The notes below the pieces were generated by a model. It saw only the letters and a list, made by a program, of their open reading frames with translations. It was not told the DNA's origin and did no database searches. 64,000 bases of DNA from DAHUXT01 sp036273675 (lineage in GTDB: Bacteria > Chloroflexota > Ktedonobacteria > Ktedonobacterales > JADMIN01): the NCBI GenBank assembly GCA_036273675.1, contig DASUHD010000010.1, positions 33,605 to 97,604 on the forward strand, read 5' to 3'. How positions within the stretch are numbered: the stretch's first letter is position 1; every line of letters starts with the position of its first letter. A program made the position numbers and the translations under genes. Shown piece after piece: positions 36,194 through 45,337 of this stretch.

Positions 36194-37222
36194 CTACCAG
36201 CCTGCGCCCACCGTGGCGGCCTCCAGCCAGGCGTCGCCCGCGTGCAGCCGCGCCAGAATCGCTCCCTCGCGAACACCACGCCGACTGATCGAGAGCGCCT
36301 CCGCGCCGAGATGCTCCACCACCGCCCGCAACACCGCCTCGCCCGCGCCGAGTATCTCTGCCCGCGCCAGGGGAATCCCATACAACTCCGTAAGTCGCGC
36401 GGCGGGTGTCGCCACGAGCAGCGATGCAAGCGCTTCTAGGTGTTCGCGAGCGAGCAGCCCCAGCCGCATGCCATCCGCATTCGGCGCGTGAAGTGTTTCG
36501 GGAGGTGGCGCTTCCTCACCAGCGGCCAGATCCTCCGGCTCGGGGATATGCAGCGCGCGGGCGGCAAGCATGGTGAGCGTCGTGGCGGTGCCGCCGCAGG
36601 CGATGACCCGCCCAACCGGGAGCGGCACATTCAGAGCAGCAAGCTGCTCGGTCGCCGCCGCGCGCACCTGATCCAGCTCGGCGGCGCGCGGCGGGTCGGA
36701 TGGCGCATAGCGTGCGTGCATCGCGCCGGAGCCGAGGGGGAGTGAGCTACGCCACGCAATGCGCGACCCCTCGCCGATGACCACCTCCATACTGCCGCCA
36801 CCGAGATCGAGCACCGCCCGCCGTTCGGCTGTAGCGGGCAATCCGCTGGTTGCGCCCCAGTAGGTAAGTGCGGCCTCCTGCTCGCCGGTAATGACTTGTA
36901 GTTCGATGCCTGTATCCGTGCGCACTCGCGCCAGAAAGTCATCAGCGTTGGCGGCGGAGCGCAGGCTCTCGGTGGCGATGGCCAGCAACTCGTTCGCGCC
37001 AAGCGACTGCGCCTTCGCCGCATACTCGCGCAAGATCGAGATAGCGCGCTCGGTGCGCTCTGGCCCGATAGCGCCCGTGGCTGAGACATCTTCGCCGAGC
37101 CGCGTCAGGTCCAGCACATCGGCCAGTGTGATGAGGTCGCCGCCGTCCTCCGTCGGATGCGCGACCACCAGATGAATCGTATTGCTGCCAACGTCTACCG
37201 CGGCAAGAGGGGTGTATTCCAT
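36194..37222 (-). CDS. ppx: Exopolyphosphatase/pppGpp phosphohydrolase (Ppx/GppA family)
   Basis: 342 residues from the ATG at 37222 (MEYTPLAAVDVGSNT), chosen because GGGAG precedes it; the frame extends to 37246. The ASKHA phosphatase core is visible: DVGSNTIHLVV, LTRLGEDVSATG, EQEAALTYWGAT and VLDLGGGSMEVVIG, followed by ACGGTATTLTML. It hydrolyses polyphosphate or pppGpp. The C-terminal HD-like domain of long Ppx is absent, as in the short form. It stands alone between convergent and divergent genes. Confidence 0.88.
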   Translation of the reverse strand: MEYTPLAAVDVGSNTIHLVVAHPTEDGGDLITLADVLDLTRLGEDVSATGAIGPERTERAISILREYAAKAQSLGANELLAIATESLRSAANADDFLARVRTDTGIELQVITGEQEAALTYWGATSGLPATAERRAVLDLGGGSMEVVIGEGSRIAWRSSLPLGSGAMHARYAPSDPPRAAELDQVRAAATEQLAALNVPLPVGRVIACGGTATTLTMLAARALHIPEPEDLAAGEEAPPPETLHAPNADGMRLGLLAREHLEALASLLVATPAARLTELYGIPLARAEILGAGEAVLRAVVEHLGAEALSISRRGVREGAILARLHAGDAWLEAATVGAGW

Positions 37223-37428
37223 AACCTTTATCTCCCGAGTATGCAACCGGGTATGCGACGTGTTTCATAAGGATACGCCATATCATGGCCCTAACCTGGA
37301 CGCAAGGACAAGATAGTTGGCTGTTCCACGTGGCTCACACTATTTACTTTGCGTGAGAACGGCTGTACGCAAACCGTATATCTGGCAAGCCTTATGCCAT
37401 CGCGCGTAGCTAGGAGAGGTGTTTGTCC

Positions 37429-37974
37429 ATGTCCATTCGTAATTGGGCGCCAGTGGTCTATGGAAGCGCATTTGGAGCGCTGGTCGGTGGTATAGGCGCT
37501 GCACAGGTAGTGGCCAGCGTGTACATGTTCGCAGCGCAAAGCGCAGCATTAGACAAACTCTACCCGCCGGACTATACCGGATACAGGGACGGAACTAATC
37601 TTGTGCGTGGCGCAGAAGAGAATTTCGTTTTTACAGGATTCGTAGCGCTTGTTGGCATCGCAGCTATTTTGACGATCGCCGCAATGCTCTCTGCTTCAGC
37701 AACACGCAAATTTTGGATGGGCATTGTCACAACGTTCGTTGCTGGAACAATTTGCACATTCATCTATATTGTGGCGAATGCCTTGACCTTCCCAACAGGG
37801 TTCAATCCATTGGCGCTCTTTGACACTTCTTTCGATGGCCAAAATTACACCGCTGTCTTTGCAATCATAGGCTTTCAGCTCGCCTGGACCACCGGCCTGC
37901 TAGGCTCCACAATAGGAACACTCTCCAGGGAGGAGCCTGCTTACTACCTTTGTAACTACGATAAGCAAGTGTAG
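37429..37974 (+). CDS. Four-helix membrane protein, compositionally distinct
   Basis: 181 residues from the ATG at 37429, preceded by AGGAGAGG. Four hydrophobic segments (about 8-30, 62-83, 91-113 and 142-165) are separated by short loops. The YYLCNYDKQV tail is cytoplasmic or extracytoplasmic depending on topology. The coding DNA is visibly richer in A/T at third positions than neighbouring genes, suggesting recent acquisition or relaxed constraint. I do not recognise a family or function. Confidence 0.55.
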   Translation: MSIRNWAPVVYGSAFGALVGGIGAAQVVASVYMFAAQSAALDKLYPPDYTGYRDGTNLVRGAEENFVFTGFVALVGIAAILTIAAMLSASATRKFWMGIVTTFVAGTICTFIYIVANALTFPTGFNPLALFDTSFDGQNYTAVFAIIGFQLAWTTGLLGSTIGTLSREEPAYYLCNYDKQV

Positions 37975-38096
37975 CCTGCTCCGCTACAGTGTAAACATTG
38001 TAAGGATGGCTTTTGCGAAGCGCTGCCTTGACGCGGGCCACTCAGGCGGGATACGCTGCTCAACAGTGTGACACGATGCACAGGACAGGAGCCTGC

Positions 38097-39179
38097 ATGA
38101 CCAACGATCCCCTTCCCAAAGATGATACCGCGCCTCTCCAGCAAGAGAATGGCCACGCGGCATCTACGCGGGAAGGACTGGTCGTCGCACTTGCTCCAAA
38201 TGTCTTCGAGGTTGTCACCGCAGACGGTGTATCGTGGCTCTGCACGCTGCGTGGTCGGTTGCGCAAACCGCGTCCAGCGCGACAGGCGCCGCGTCAGCAG
38301 CAATCTTCCCGCCAGGCCCCTGTGTCTATCCCCACCGAAGAGCCAGCGGTCGAGGCGCCGACACGGGTTGCCCCAGGTGATCAGGTGCGCTTCACGCCGC
38401 TGGGTGACGGTGAGGGCGTCATCGAAGAGATCATTCCGCGCCGGACTGTGCTGGCCCGCGCCCGCCCGGAGGTTGGCACGGAGCAGGTGCTGCTGGCGAA
38501 TCCCGATCAGGCAGTGTTGGTCTTTGCCATGCGTGAGCCGTCGCCTCACTTTGGTCTGCTGGACCGCTACCTTGCCCTCTGCGAACATGCCCACGTCCCC
38601 GCGCTCATCTGCCTGAACAAAGACGACCTGGGCGAGCCGGAGGATGTCGCCCACGCGGAAGAGACCTACCGCGCGCTGGGGTATCCGGTGTTACGGACCA
38701 GCGCGACGACCGGCGACGGGCTGGATGCCCTTCGCCAGCGGCTTGCTGGGCGTATCTCGCTCCTGACTGGGCCATCTGGCGTGGGCAAGTCGTCGCTGAT
38801 GAACACGCTCATCCCCGACGCGCGCCAGCGGACGGGCGAGATCAGCACGGCAACCGGCAAGGGCCGCCATACGACGACGGGTGTGCGCCTGCTGCCGCTG
38901 CCGGACGGCGGCTGGCTGGCCGATTCAGCCGGGATTCGCGAGCTAGCGCTCTGGCAGGTACCATCAGATGAGCTGGCGAGCTGCTTTGTCGAGCTACGCG
39001 ACGCGGCGGGTAACTGCGAGTATGAGGACTGCACACACGGCATCGAGGAGGAGGGCTGCGCGCTGCGCGCTGTGCTGATCGAGGGGCGCATGACGCCGGA
39101 ACGCTATGCCAGCTTCCAGCGGCTGCTGGACGAGGCGCGCGCCGCCGAGGGGCCAGCCTGGGAGGCGAAGCGGCGGTGA
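38097..39179 (+). CDS. rsgA: Small ribosomal subunit biogenesis GTPase RsgA
   Basis: 360 residues from the ATG at 38097 (AGGAG upstream). The N-terminal OB-fold region carries an unusually long, Q/R/P-rich insertion (about 55-95). The circularly permuted GTPase has NKDD (G4) before GPSGVGKSSLMN (G1), then a DSAGIRE switch. A C-terminal zinc finger has the CEYEDCTH...C pattern. RsgA finishes 30S maturation. Its stop overlaps a GTG start option of pfkA, so the two genes are likely coupled. Confidence 0.92.
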   Translation: MTNDPLPKDDTAPLQQENGHAASTREGLVVALAPNVFEVVTADGVSWLCTLRGRLRKPRPARQAPRQQQSSRQAPVSIPTEEPAVEAPTRVAPGDQVRFTPLGDGEGVIEEIIPRRTVLARARPEVGTEQVLLANPDQAVLVFAMREPSPHFGLLDRYLALCEHAHVPALICLNKDDLGEPEDVAHAEETYRALGYPVLRTSATTGDGLDALRQRLAGRISLLTGPSGVGKSSLMNTLIPDARQRTGEISTATGKGRHTTTGVRLLPLPDGGWLADSAGIRELALWQVPSDELASCFVELRDAAGNCEYEDCTHGIEEEGCALRAVLIEGRMTPERYASFQRLLDEARAAEGPAWEAKRR

Positions 39180-39199
39180 GCAAAAAGGGATCGAGAGTT

Positions 39200-40165
39200 A
39201 TGAAGCGCATCGCAGTCGTGACCAGTGGTGGTGACGCGCCCGGCATGAACGCGGCGGTGCGCGCGCTGGTGCGGACGGCCGCTGCGGAACAGGTTGAAGT
39301 GTTAGGCATCCGTGACGGATTTGCTGGACTGCTCACGGACCGCTTCAAGCCGCTCGATAGCCAGTCCGTCGCCGGAATACTCCAGCGTGGCGGCACTGTT
39401 CTCGGCTCGACACGCTTCCCCCAGTTTTGCGAGCGCGCCACCCAGGAAGAGGCAGCGACCCGGCTGAGCGCCGCGGGAGTCGATGGGCTAGTGGTCATCG
39501 GCGGCAATGGCTCGCAGCAGGGCGCGCTGGCGCTGCACCAGCTGGGCTTTCCAACGGTGGGCGTCGCCTCCACCATCGACAACGATCTCGCGGTGACTGA
39601 GGCGACCATTGGCGTTGATACCGCGCTCAACACGGCGCTCGAATGCATCGATCGGCTTAAGGATACCGCGACCTCGCACCAGCGCGCCTTTCTAGTCGAG
39701 GTGATGGGCCGCAATTCGGGCTACCTGGCGATGATGGCGGCCATCGCATCGGGCGCGGAGCTGGCAATGGTCCCGGAGCGCCCGGTTGATCTGGAAGTTG
39801 TTGCCGAAGATGTGCGCGCGAGTTACGCCCGCGGCAAGCGCCACTACATCGTCGTCATTGCCGAAGGCGCGCATCCCGGCGTCCGCGATCTCGCCGACTA
39901 CCTCAGCAGTCACCCCAGCGGTTTCGAGGCGAGGCTGAGCGTGCTCGGCCACGTCCAGCGTGGCGGATCGCCAACCGCGCGCGACCGCGTGCTCGCCAGC
40001 CGGTTTGGCGCGGGCGCGGCGCGGGCGTTGCTGGCGGGCCGTTCTGGCGTTGTCGTCGGGCTGGTGGAAGGGCAACTCGCTGAAATCCCGCTGGAAGACG
40101 CGCTCGTCGCCTGCAACAAGGTGACGGCGGAGATGCTGGCGCTGGCCGATGTGCTGGCGCGCTGA
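39200..40165 (+). CDS. pfkA: 6-phosphofructokinase
   Basis: 321 residues from the ATG at 39200, which gives MKRIAVVTSGGDAPGMNAA and exact PfkA numbering; a GTG at 39176 would overlap rsgA. Motifs are TSGGDAPGMNAAVR, STIDND (T125-D129), and VEVMGRNSGYLA. The ATP/Mg loop reads GGNGS, with Asn103 where E. coli and Bacillus PfkA have Asp103 (GGDGS). VTE replaces GTD after TIDND. It probably phosphorylates fructose 6-phosphate in glycolysis, but these two changes could alter phosphoryl-donor use. Confidence 0.85.
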   Translation: MKRIAVVTSGGDAPGMNAAVRALVRTAAAEQVEVLGIRDGFAGLLTDRFKPLDSQSVAGILQRGGTVLGSTRFPQFCERATQEEAATRLSAAGVDGLVVIGGNGSQQGALALHQLGFPTVGVASTIDNDLAVTEATIGVDTALNTALECIDRLKDTATSHQRAFLVEVMGRNSGYLAMMAAIASGAELAMVPERPVDLEVVAEDVRASYARGKRHYIVVIAEGAHPGVRDLADYLSSHPSGFEARLSVLGHVQRGGSPTARDRVLASRFGAGAARALLAGRSGVVVGLVEGQLAEIPLEDALVACNKVTAEMLALADVLAR

Positions 40166-40200
40166 TCGCGTAGGCGACTGGGTATCCCAGGACAATCTGC

Positions 40201-40230
40201 TTGACGCTGCCTGTCTTCGACACATAGAAT
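40201..40230 (+). promoter_or_regulatory. prfB promoter, leaderless configuration
   Basis: TTGACG (40201-40206), an 18-nt spacer and TAGAAT (40225-40230) place the transcription start at about 40237, one base before the ATG at 40238. No Shine-Dalgarno sequence is present between them. This predicts a leaderless mRNA. Confidence 0.5.
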
Positions 40231-40237
40231 GTGCGGT

Positions 40238-41360
40238 ATGAGTGAACTAATGACCCGCATCGAAGCACTACAACGCCGGGTGTATGAAATAACGGTGTAT
40301 CTTTGACCTCGCTGCCAAAAAGCAGCAGATAGCGGCTATCGAGGAAGAGTCCCTCGCGCCCGATTTCTACAACGACCGCGTGCATGCGCAGCGGCAGATG
40401 CAGACGATGAGCCGCCTGCGCGACGAGGTATTTGTCTGGGAATCGCTCGACGCGCGCCTCGCCGAACTCCACGAACTGACCGAACTACTCGAAACTGACC
40501 CAGATAGCCAGCTTGAGGGCGAGATCGACGAATCGCTCGCGCAAATCGAAGAAGACCTGGAGAAGCAGCGTTTCCGGCTGCTGCTCAACGGCCCGCACGA
40601 CGCCAAATCGGCCATCATCTCGATCCACGCGGGCAACGGCGGCACCGACGCGATGGACTGGGTGCAGATGCTGCAGCGCGCCTATATGCGCTGGGCAGAG
40701 TCGCACGGCTACAAGGTGGAGCTGTTGGACGAGATGCCCGGTGAAGAGGCTGGCATCAAGAGCACGACGTTCAGCGTGGAGGGGCCGTATGCCTACGGCT
40801 ATCTGCGCGGTGAGGCGGGCGCGCACCGGCTGATTCGCCTCTCGCCTTTCGACGCCGCCCACCGCAGGCAGACATCCTTTGCCAAAGTTGAGGTGATGCC
40901 CGACATTGGCGAGGAGCCGATTGAGATCAACATCCGGCCCGAGGACCTGGAGGTGGATACCTTCCGCTCGACCGGCAAGGGCGGCCAGCATCTCAACAAG
41001 ACCGACTCCGCCGTGCGCATCCGCCACAAGCCGACAGGTATCGTCGTCACCTGCCAGAACGAGCGCTCGCAGATCCAGAACCGCGAACTGGCGCTGCGTG
41101 TGCTCAAGTCGCGGCTCTACGAGTTGGAGATCGAGCAGCGCGAGCGTGAGGCGGCGCAACTCAAGGGGGTACACGTCGAGGCCGACTTCGGCAACCAGAT
41201 TCGCACGGTGACGATTCACCCGTACTCGCTGGTGAAAGACCACCGCACAGGCGCCGACCAGTCTGATACCGTCGCCTACTTGAACGGCGAGATGGATCGC
41301 TTCATCCAGGCGAACCTGACCGCGCGGGCAGGTGAGGCGCTGGCTGCGGCGACCTCGTAG
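40238..41360 (+). CDS. prfB: Peptide chain release factor 2, with programmed +1 frameshift
   Basis: The ATG at 40238 reads 22 codons to an in-frame TGA at 40304. Shifting +1 at CTT-TGA-C continues at GAC 40305 to the stop at 41360, giving about 373 residues. The tract TAT-CTT-TGA-C is the classic RF2 autoregulation site; RF2 reads its own TGA, so low RF2 favours the shift. The upstream SD-like element is only GGTG, weaker than the E. coli AGGGGG. The product has the SPF tripeptide (RLSPF) for UGA recognition and the catalytic GGQ (TGKGGQHLNK). Confidence 0.95.
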
Positions 41361-41378
41361 GGCGCACCTCACCCCCAG

Positions 41379-41465
41379 CCCCTCTCCTCATAGGAGAGGG
41401 GAGCCAGACTCATCCCTGCCTTATCACCACTCGGCTCGCCTTTGCCCTCCCCTCGCAGGGGAGGG
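41379..41465. repeat. Pair of perfect C/G-rich hairpins after prfB
   Basis: CCCCTCTCCT/AGGAGAGGGG (41379-41401) has a 10-bp stem with a 3-nt loop. CCCTCCCCT/AGGGGAGGG (41445-41465) has a 9-bp stem. GGCC-GAA-GGCC then GGGAGGGGTC follow. The same block type ends the gene at 10688. It probably acts as a strong bidirectional terminator between convergent genes. Confidence 0.65.
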
Positions 41466-41490
41466 TGGCCGAAGGCCGGGAGGGGTCTCT

Positions 41491-42342
41491 CTACGGGAAC
41501 GCCTGACCAGTTGGCCGCACCACCATCTCCGAGATGGCGTAGTGCGCTGGCTGCTCGATGGCGAAGACCACCGCGCGGGCGATATCGGCGGGGACGAGCG
41601 GTGTCGCACCTTTGAGCATGGTTTCGAGGATACCAGGCGGATAGTCCGCGACCTGCTGGAACTCGGAGATGACAACCCCTGGCTCGATGGTCGTCACCCG
41701 CACGCCTCGTGGGCCAACCTCCTGCCGGAGCACGTCCGCGATGGCCGTCGCCGCGAATTTGCTGCCACAGTAGGCCGAGCCGAGCAGCGTTGGCACGCGG
41801 CCCGCCACCGACGACGTCACGATCACATGGCCTTGTCCGCGCTCCAGCATCGGCGCGACGCCATATTTCAGCGTCAGCAGCAGCCCGTAGACGTTGGTAT
41901 CGATCATGTCTTTCCAACGGGTTATATCGCCGTCAACCAGTGGCGCGCGATAGCCAAAGCCGGAATTGGCGACCAGAATGTCGAGCTTACCCCAGCGTTC
42001 GAGCGTCTGTCGCACCGCCGCCTGCACGTCCTCAGGATTGCGCACGTCGCAGGCGAGCGGCAGCGCCTCCCCCTGCCCATCGCTCGCAAGTTCGTCGGCT
42101 AGCGCCTGCAAACGCTCCAGCCGACGCGCCGCAAGCGCCACACGCACACCGCGTTGCGCCAGCGCATGGGCCACTGCCATGCCGATGCCGCTACTGGCGC
42201 CCGTCACCAGCGCGACCTGCTCGTGCAAGTCCTGAAGCAACTCTGATGGCGGCTGATTAGTACTCACCTGTCGGTCATCCTCTCTGTCCGGCGCGTCCGG
42301 TCGCATTTGCCTATCCGCTCGTGTCGAGTTATCGCCTGTCAT
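41491..42342 (-). CDS. Short-chain dehydrogenase/reductase (SDR)
   Basis: About 283 residues from the ATG at 42342; GTG 42267 and ATG 42306 are alternatives, because the SDR core starts only at about residue 40. Classical SDR motifs: TGASSGIG (NAD(P)-binding), ILVANSGFGYR in place of NNAG, a catalytic SSVAGRV and YCGSK (Tyr-x3-Lys). It reduces or oxidises a small carbonyl/alcohol substrate. The N-terminal polar extension is unusual in length. A LexA-type promoter faces away from it upstream. Its substrate is not predictable. Confidence 0.85.
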   Translation of the reverse strand: MTGDNSTRADRQMRPDAPDREDDRQVSTNQPPSELLQDLHEQVALVTGASSGIGMAVAHALAQRGVRVALAARRLERLQALADELASDGQGEALPLACDVRNPEDVQAAVRQTLERWGKLDILVANSGFGYRAPLVDGDITRWKDMIDTNVYGLLLTLKYGVAPMLERGQGHVIVTSSVAGRVPTLLGSAYCGSKFAATAIADVLRQEVGPRGVRVTTIEPGVVISEFQQVADYPPGILETMLKGATPLVPADIARAVVFAIEQPAHYAISEMVVRPTGQAFP

Positions 42343-42419
42343 GCCTTCAACTATAGCATGCGCAGCAGCCGCCTCCTTGTGTACATAAGTACGCGGAGCA
42401 AAGGGGTAGAATTGGCCCC

Positions 42420-42449
42420 TTGACCTCAATAGAACATCAGTTCTATAAT
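42420..42449 (+). promoter_or_regulatory. Promoter with embedded LexA (SOS)-type palindrome
   Basis: TTGACC (42420-42425), an 18-nt spacer and a consensus TATAAT (42444-42449). The palindrome ATAGAAC-ATCA-GTTCTAT (42429-42446), with perfect 7-bp arms, fills the spacer. GAAC-N4-GTTC is the LexA box form of Gram-positive bacteria. A repressor bound there would block RNA polymerase. Confidence 0.6.
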
Positions 42450-42758
42450 GTCCCCATCGCGACGAGAACACCCTTCACCTCCCGGCGGTTGGGGAGCCGC
42501 TCGGTGTGAAGTCTCGCTCGCACTGACCCTGGCGCCGCACGTAGCCTCGCGTGTGGCACGGCGTGGATGTCCTCCATCCGCGACGGCCTGGGTGGTCGTG
42601 TCCTCTCGCGGCTCCCAGGCGTTTGTGACCCCGAGCGATTCCAGCCATTTCAAGCGCTTTCGTAACGCTTTCGTGACGATGCGTCTGGTATCATGTCCCC
42701 ATACGGCTCCTGTATGTCTATCTGTGTCTGGCTGGACGTGTGGGAAGAGATAGATGCC
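42450..42758. other. Long leader between the LexA-type promoter and a frameshifted membrane gene
   Basis: 309 nt of GC-rich sequence with several inverted repeats (for example CTTCAC near 42475 facing GTGAAG near 42508). A 101-codon frame from 42448 starts inside the -10 box, so it is unlikely to be translated from this promoter. No RNA family was recognised. Confidence 0.4.
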
Positions 42759-44040
42759 ATGTCCGCGAAAAAGACGAACAGGCCCAGCCCGGTATCAGCA
42801 CCGAAGGCTAGCGATACAGTGCTCACGGGACGCTGGCTGATCGTCGCGCGTCGCGTGGGTCGTCGTGTTCGTAGCGATGCTGGCGGCGTTCTTCATCCAG
42901 ATTCCCTACTATCTGGCGTTCATGTCGCGCGCCTGCCCAGACACCTGTGGGTTTACCACACAACAGGAGGCGGCGCTTGCTGGTATTGGCATCAGCCTCA
43001 ATACGTTCGCCTGGATGGCGCTCTCGTGTACGTTGGTCATCTCGCTGATCTCAGCCGTGCTGGCGCTCACCCTCGTCAGGCGGCGATCGAACGACTGGAT
43101 GGCGCTGCTCGTCGCGCTCTTCCTGGTCGGCTATCCCATCATGAACAACGGCACAACGGGAAATCTCCCCACCGATATTCCACCATCTATCTGGGTTCTG
43201 TTGCAGGTCCTGACCTTTCCCGTATGGATTGTCTATGCCGCGACGTTTATGCTTTTTCCCAGTGGACGCTTCGCGCCGCGCTGGACGTGGATGCTGTTCA
43301 TCTTCTGGGCGGTCTGGGGAGAGCTGATTACGCTGACGCCCAATCTGGGTGACGGCGTGCTGTTCCTCGGCTATCCACTCTTTGTCATCACCACGATCAT
43401 CTGGCAGGTGTACCGCTATCGTCGTGCGTCAACCTCAGTGCAGCGCCAGCAGACGAAATGGGCTATCGCTGGCCTGTTCGCGGTGCTCGTCGCCAACCAG
43501 CTTTTCTGGCTGCCTTCAGGCTTTACACCGCTGGGGCAGACGCTCTATATGCCTGCGTCTTTCCTGTTCTACCAACTGGTCATCCTGGCGCTGCCCATCA
43601 CCTTCTTCATCGCCATCCAGCGCCACCGCCTCTACGATATCGACACGATCATCAACCGCGCGCTGGTCTATGGCTCGGTCACGGTCGTGCTGGCCGCCGC
43701 CTATGCGGGCTGCATCATCGCTCTCCAGGCTATTTCGCGCGCGCTTGTGCCGATCCCTGGCGGCCCGGATGAACCGCTCACCATCGTCGTCTCAACACTC
43801 CTCATCGCCGCGCTCTTCCAGCCGTTACGGCGGCGGGTGCAGCGGGCGGTGGACCGGCGCTTCTATCGCACGAAGTACGATGCGCGCAAGGCGGTCGAGG
43901 CGTTTGGGGCAACGCTGCGGCAGGAGGTCGATATCGCCTCATTCAACGAGCGCTTGTTGACTGTGGTTCAGCAGACAATGGAGCCAGCGCATGTCTCACT
44001 CTGGCTCAAGGACCCGTCATCGCTGCGCAAGGAGAGATAA
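42759..44040 (+). pseudogene. Frameshifted sensor-like membrane protein gene
   Basis: The natural N-terminus begins at the ATG at 42759 (MSAKKTNRPS...) and reads LTGRWLIVAR, then runs out of frame. The rest continues from about 42850 in the +1 frame (VAWVVVFVAML...) through six or more membrane helices to the stop at 44040, with a conserved tail DRRFYRTKYDARKAVEAFG and TMEPAHVSLWL. The join lies in a short GCGCG tract, where a 2-nt loss would explain the shift. The tail resembles the linker of membrane sensor kinases, but no kinase domain follows. Alternatively the gene starts at the GTG at 42865, without a visible ribosome-binding site. Confidence 0.55.
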
Positions 44041-44313
44041 TCAGAAGCCGTTGATGATGAGGCTGGCGACGAGAAACGCCAGACCCGCAACGATGCCGAC
44101 GGCCGAGCCGATTTTACGCCAGGGCGGCAGGGTCGGCCATGCCTGCGCCGAGTTGCCCAGCAGCAGGAACGCAGCGCCAATGCAGAGCAGCGCGCCGCCC
44201 AGCAGCGGCGCGTGGGTAAATAGTGAGAGCAGCCCCATTGCGAGGAAGAACGCGCCAACCCATGGTATGTAAGATGAGAAGAACCCCGAACGCATGTTTT
44301 CACCTTTCGACAT
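44041..44313 (-). CDS. Small membrane protein
   Basis: A 90-residue protein with three hydrophobic segments (about 10-27, 30-50 and 66-86) linked by short loops with a small-residue-rich middle. No family is recognised; the size resembles uncharacterised small integral membrane proteins. It converges directly with the frameshifted gene: its stop codon begins at the base after that gene's end at 44040. Confidence 0.55.
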   Translation of the reverse strand: MSKGENMRSGFFSSYIPWVGAFFLAMGLLSLFTHAPLLGGALLCIGAAFLLLGNSAQAWPTLPPWRKIGSAVGIVAGLAFLVASLIINGF

Positions 44314-44341
44314 CGTAGAGTTACGATCACAGCCCCATGCC

Positions 44342-44369
44342 TAGCCGCGGCATTATGCCGCGAAGCTGG
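44342..44369 (+). repeat. Dispersed palindromic repeat, copy C (solo)
   Basis: A 28-nt copy of the second half of the composite element, with core CCGCGGCATTATGCCGCG and the same AAGCTGG end as 13033-13061. It lies between divergent genes, so it is unlikely to be purely a terminator. Confidence 0.7.
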
Positions 44370-44569
44370 CCTACTTCTATGATTGCTACGGGGAAATGAC
44401 GGTGTTGTGAGACGTTTTGGCGCAGGACGAGCCGCCAATGACATTATATGCCCTTGTACGCGCCGTGTTGCTGTTGGCGCGCCGCGCGGTGTATTGTTGT
44501 GAGCGTTGCCAGGCGGCGCGGCTGCCGCTGTTGTTTTCAGAATAATTCAACGACGAAGGAGACCGTATC

Positions 44570-45337
44570 ATGCAGATAGCGGGAACAGGCGCGCTGGTCA
44601 CCGGCGGCGCGTCGGGGCTGGGCGCGGCGACGGTGCGGCGGCTGGCGGACGCGGGCGCGCGGGTGGTCATCGCCGACCTCAACGCCGAGACGGGTGAGGC
44701 GCTGGCGGCAGAACTGGGCGATAAGGCGCGCTTCGTGGCGACCGATGTCACCAGCGAGGATTCGATGCGCGCGGCGGTGGAGGCGGCGGCCTCGCTGGGG
44801 AGCGGACTGCGCATTGTGGTGAATTGCGCGGGCATCGCCATCGCCGAGAAGGTGCTGGGCAAAGACACCGCGCACGACCTCAACCGCTTCGCCAAAGTGC
44901 TTCAGGTCAACGTCGTCGGCATCTTCAACTCGATTCGTCTGGCGGCCGAAGTGATGCAGCGCAACGAGCCAGACGCCGAGGGCGGGCGCGGCGTCATCGT
45001 CAACACGGCCTCGGTCGCGGCCTTCGACGGGCAGATTGGCCAGGCAGCGTATTCCGCCTCGAAGGGCGCCGTCGTCAGCATGACACTGCCGATTGCGCGC
45101 GAGTTGGCGCGCTACGGTATCCGTGTGATGAGCATCGCGCCGGGCATCTTCGACACGCCTATGCTCGCCGGGCTGCCAGAGCCAGCGCGTCAGTCGCTCG
45201 GCCAGCAAGTGCCGTTCCCGCCGCGCCTGGGCCGCCCGGAGGAGTACGCCGCGCTGGTGCAGTCCATTGTCGAGAACACGATGCTCAACGGCGAGACGAT
45301 CCGGCTGGATGGTGGGATAAGAATGGCAGCTCGCTAG
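44570..45337 (+). CDS. SDR dehydrogenase (3-hydroxyacyl-CoA dehydrogenase type-2-like)
   Basis: A 255-residue protein with VTGGASGLGAAT (NAD-binding), NCAGIA, catalytic Ser in TASVAAFDGQIGQ, YSASKG and the C-terminal FPPRLGRPEEYAALV/NGETIRLDGGIRM. These features match HSD17B10/3-hydroxyacyl-CoA dehydrogenase type-2 members that act on short branched acyl-CoA or alcohol substrates. GAAGGAG lies ahead of the ATG. No acyl-CoA partner genes lie nearby. Confidence 0.88.
   Translation: MQIAGTGALVTGGASGLGAATVRRLADAGARVVIADLNAETGEALAAELGDKARFVATDVTSEDSMRAAVEAAASLGSGLRIVVNCAGIAIAEKVLGKDTAHDLNRFAKVLQVNVVGIFNSIRLAAEVMQRNEPDAEGGRGVIVNTASVAAFDGQIGQAAYSASKGAVVSMTLPIARELARYGIRVMSIAPGIFDTPMLAGLPEPARQSLGQQVPFPPRLGRPEEYAALVQSIVENTMLNGETIRLDGGIRMAAR

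Noticed and set aside
42448..42753. 101-codon frame after the LexA-type promoter
   Set aside because: Its ATG lies inside the -10 box, so it would not be on the transcript.
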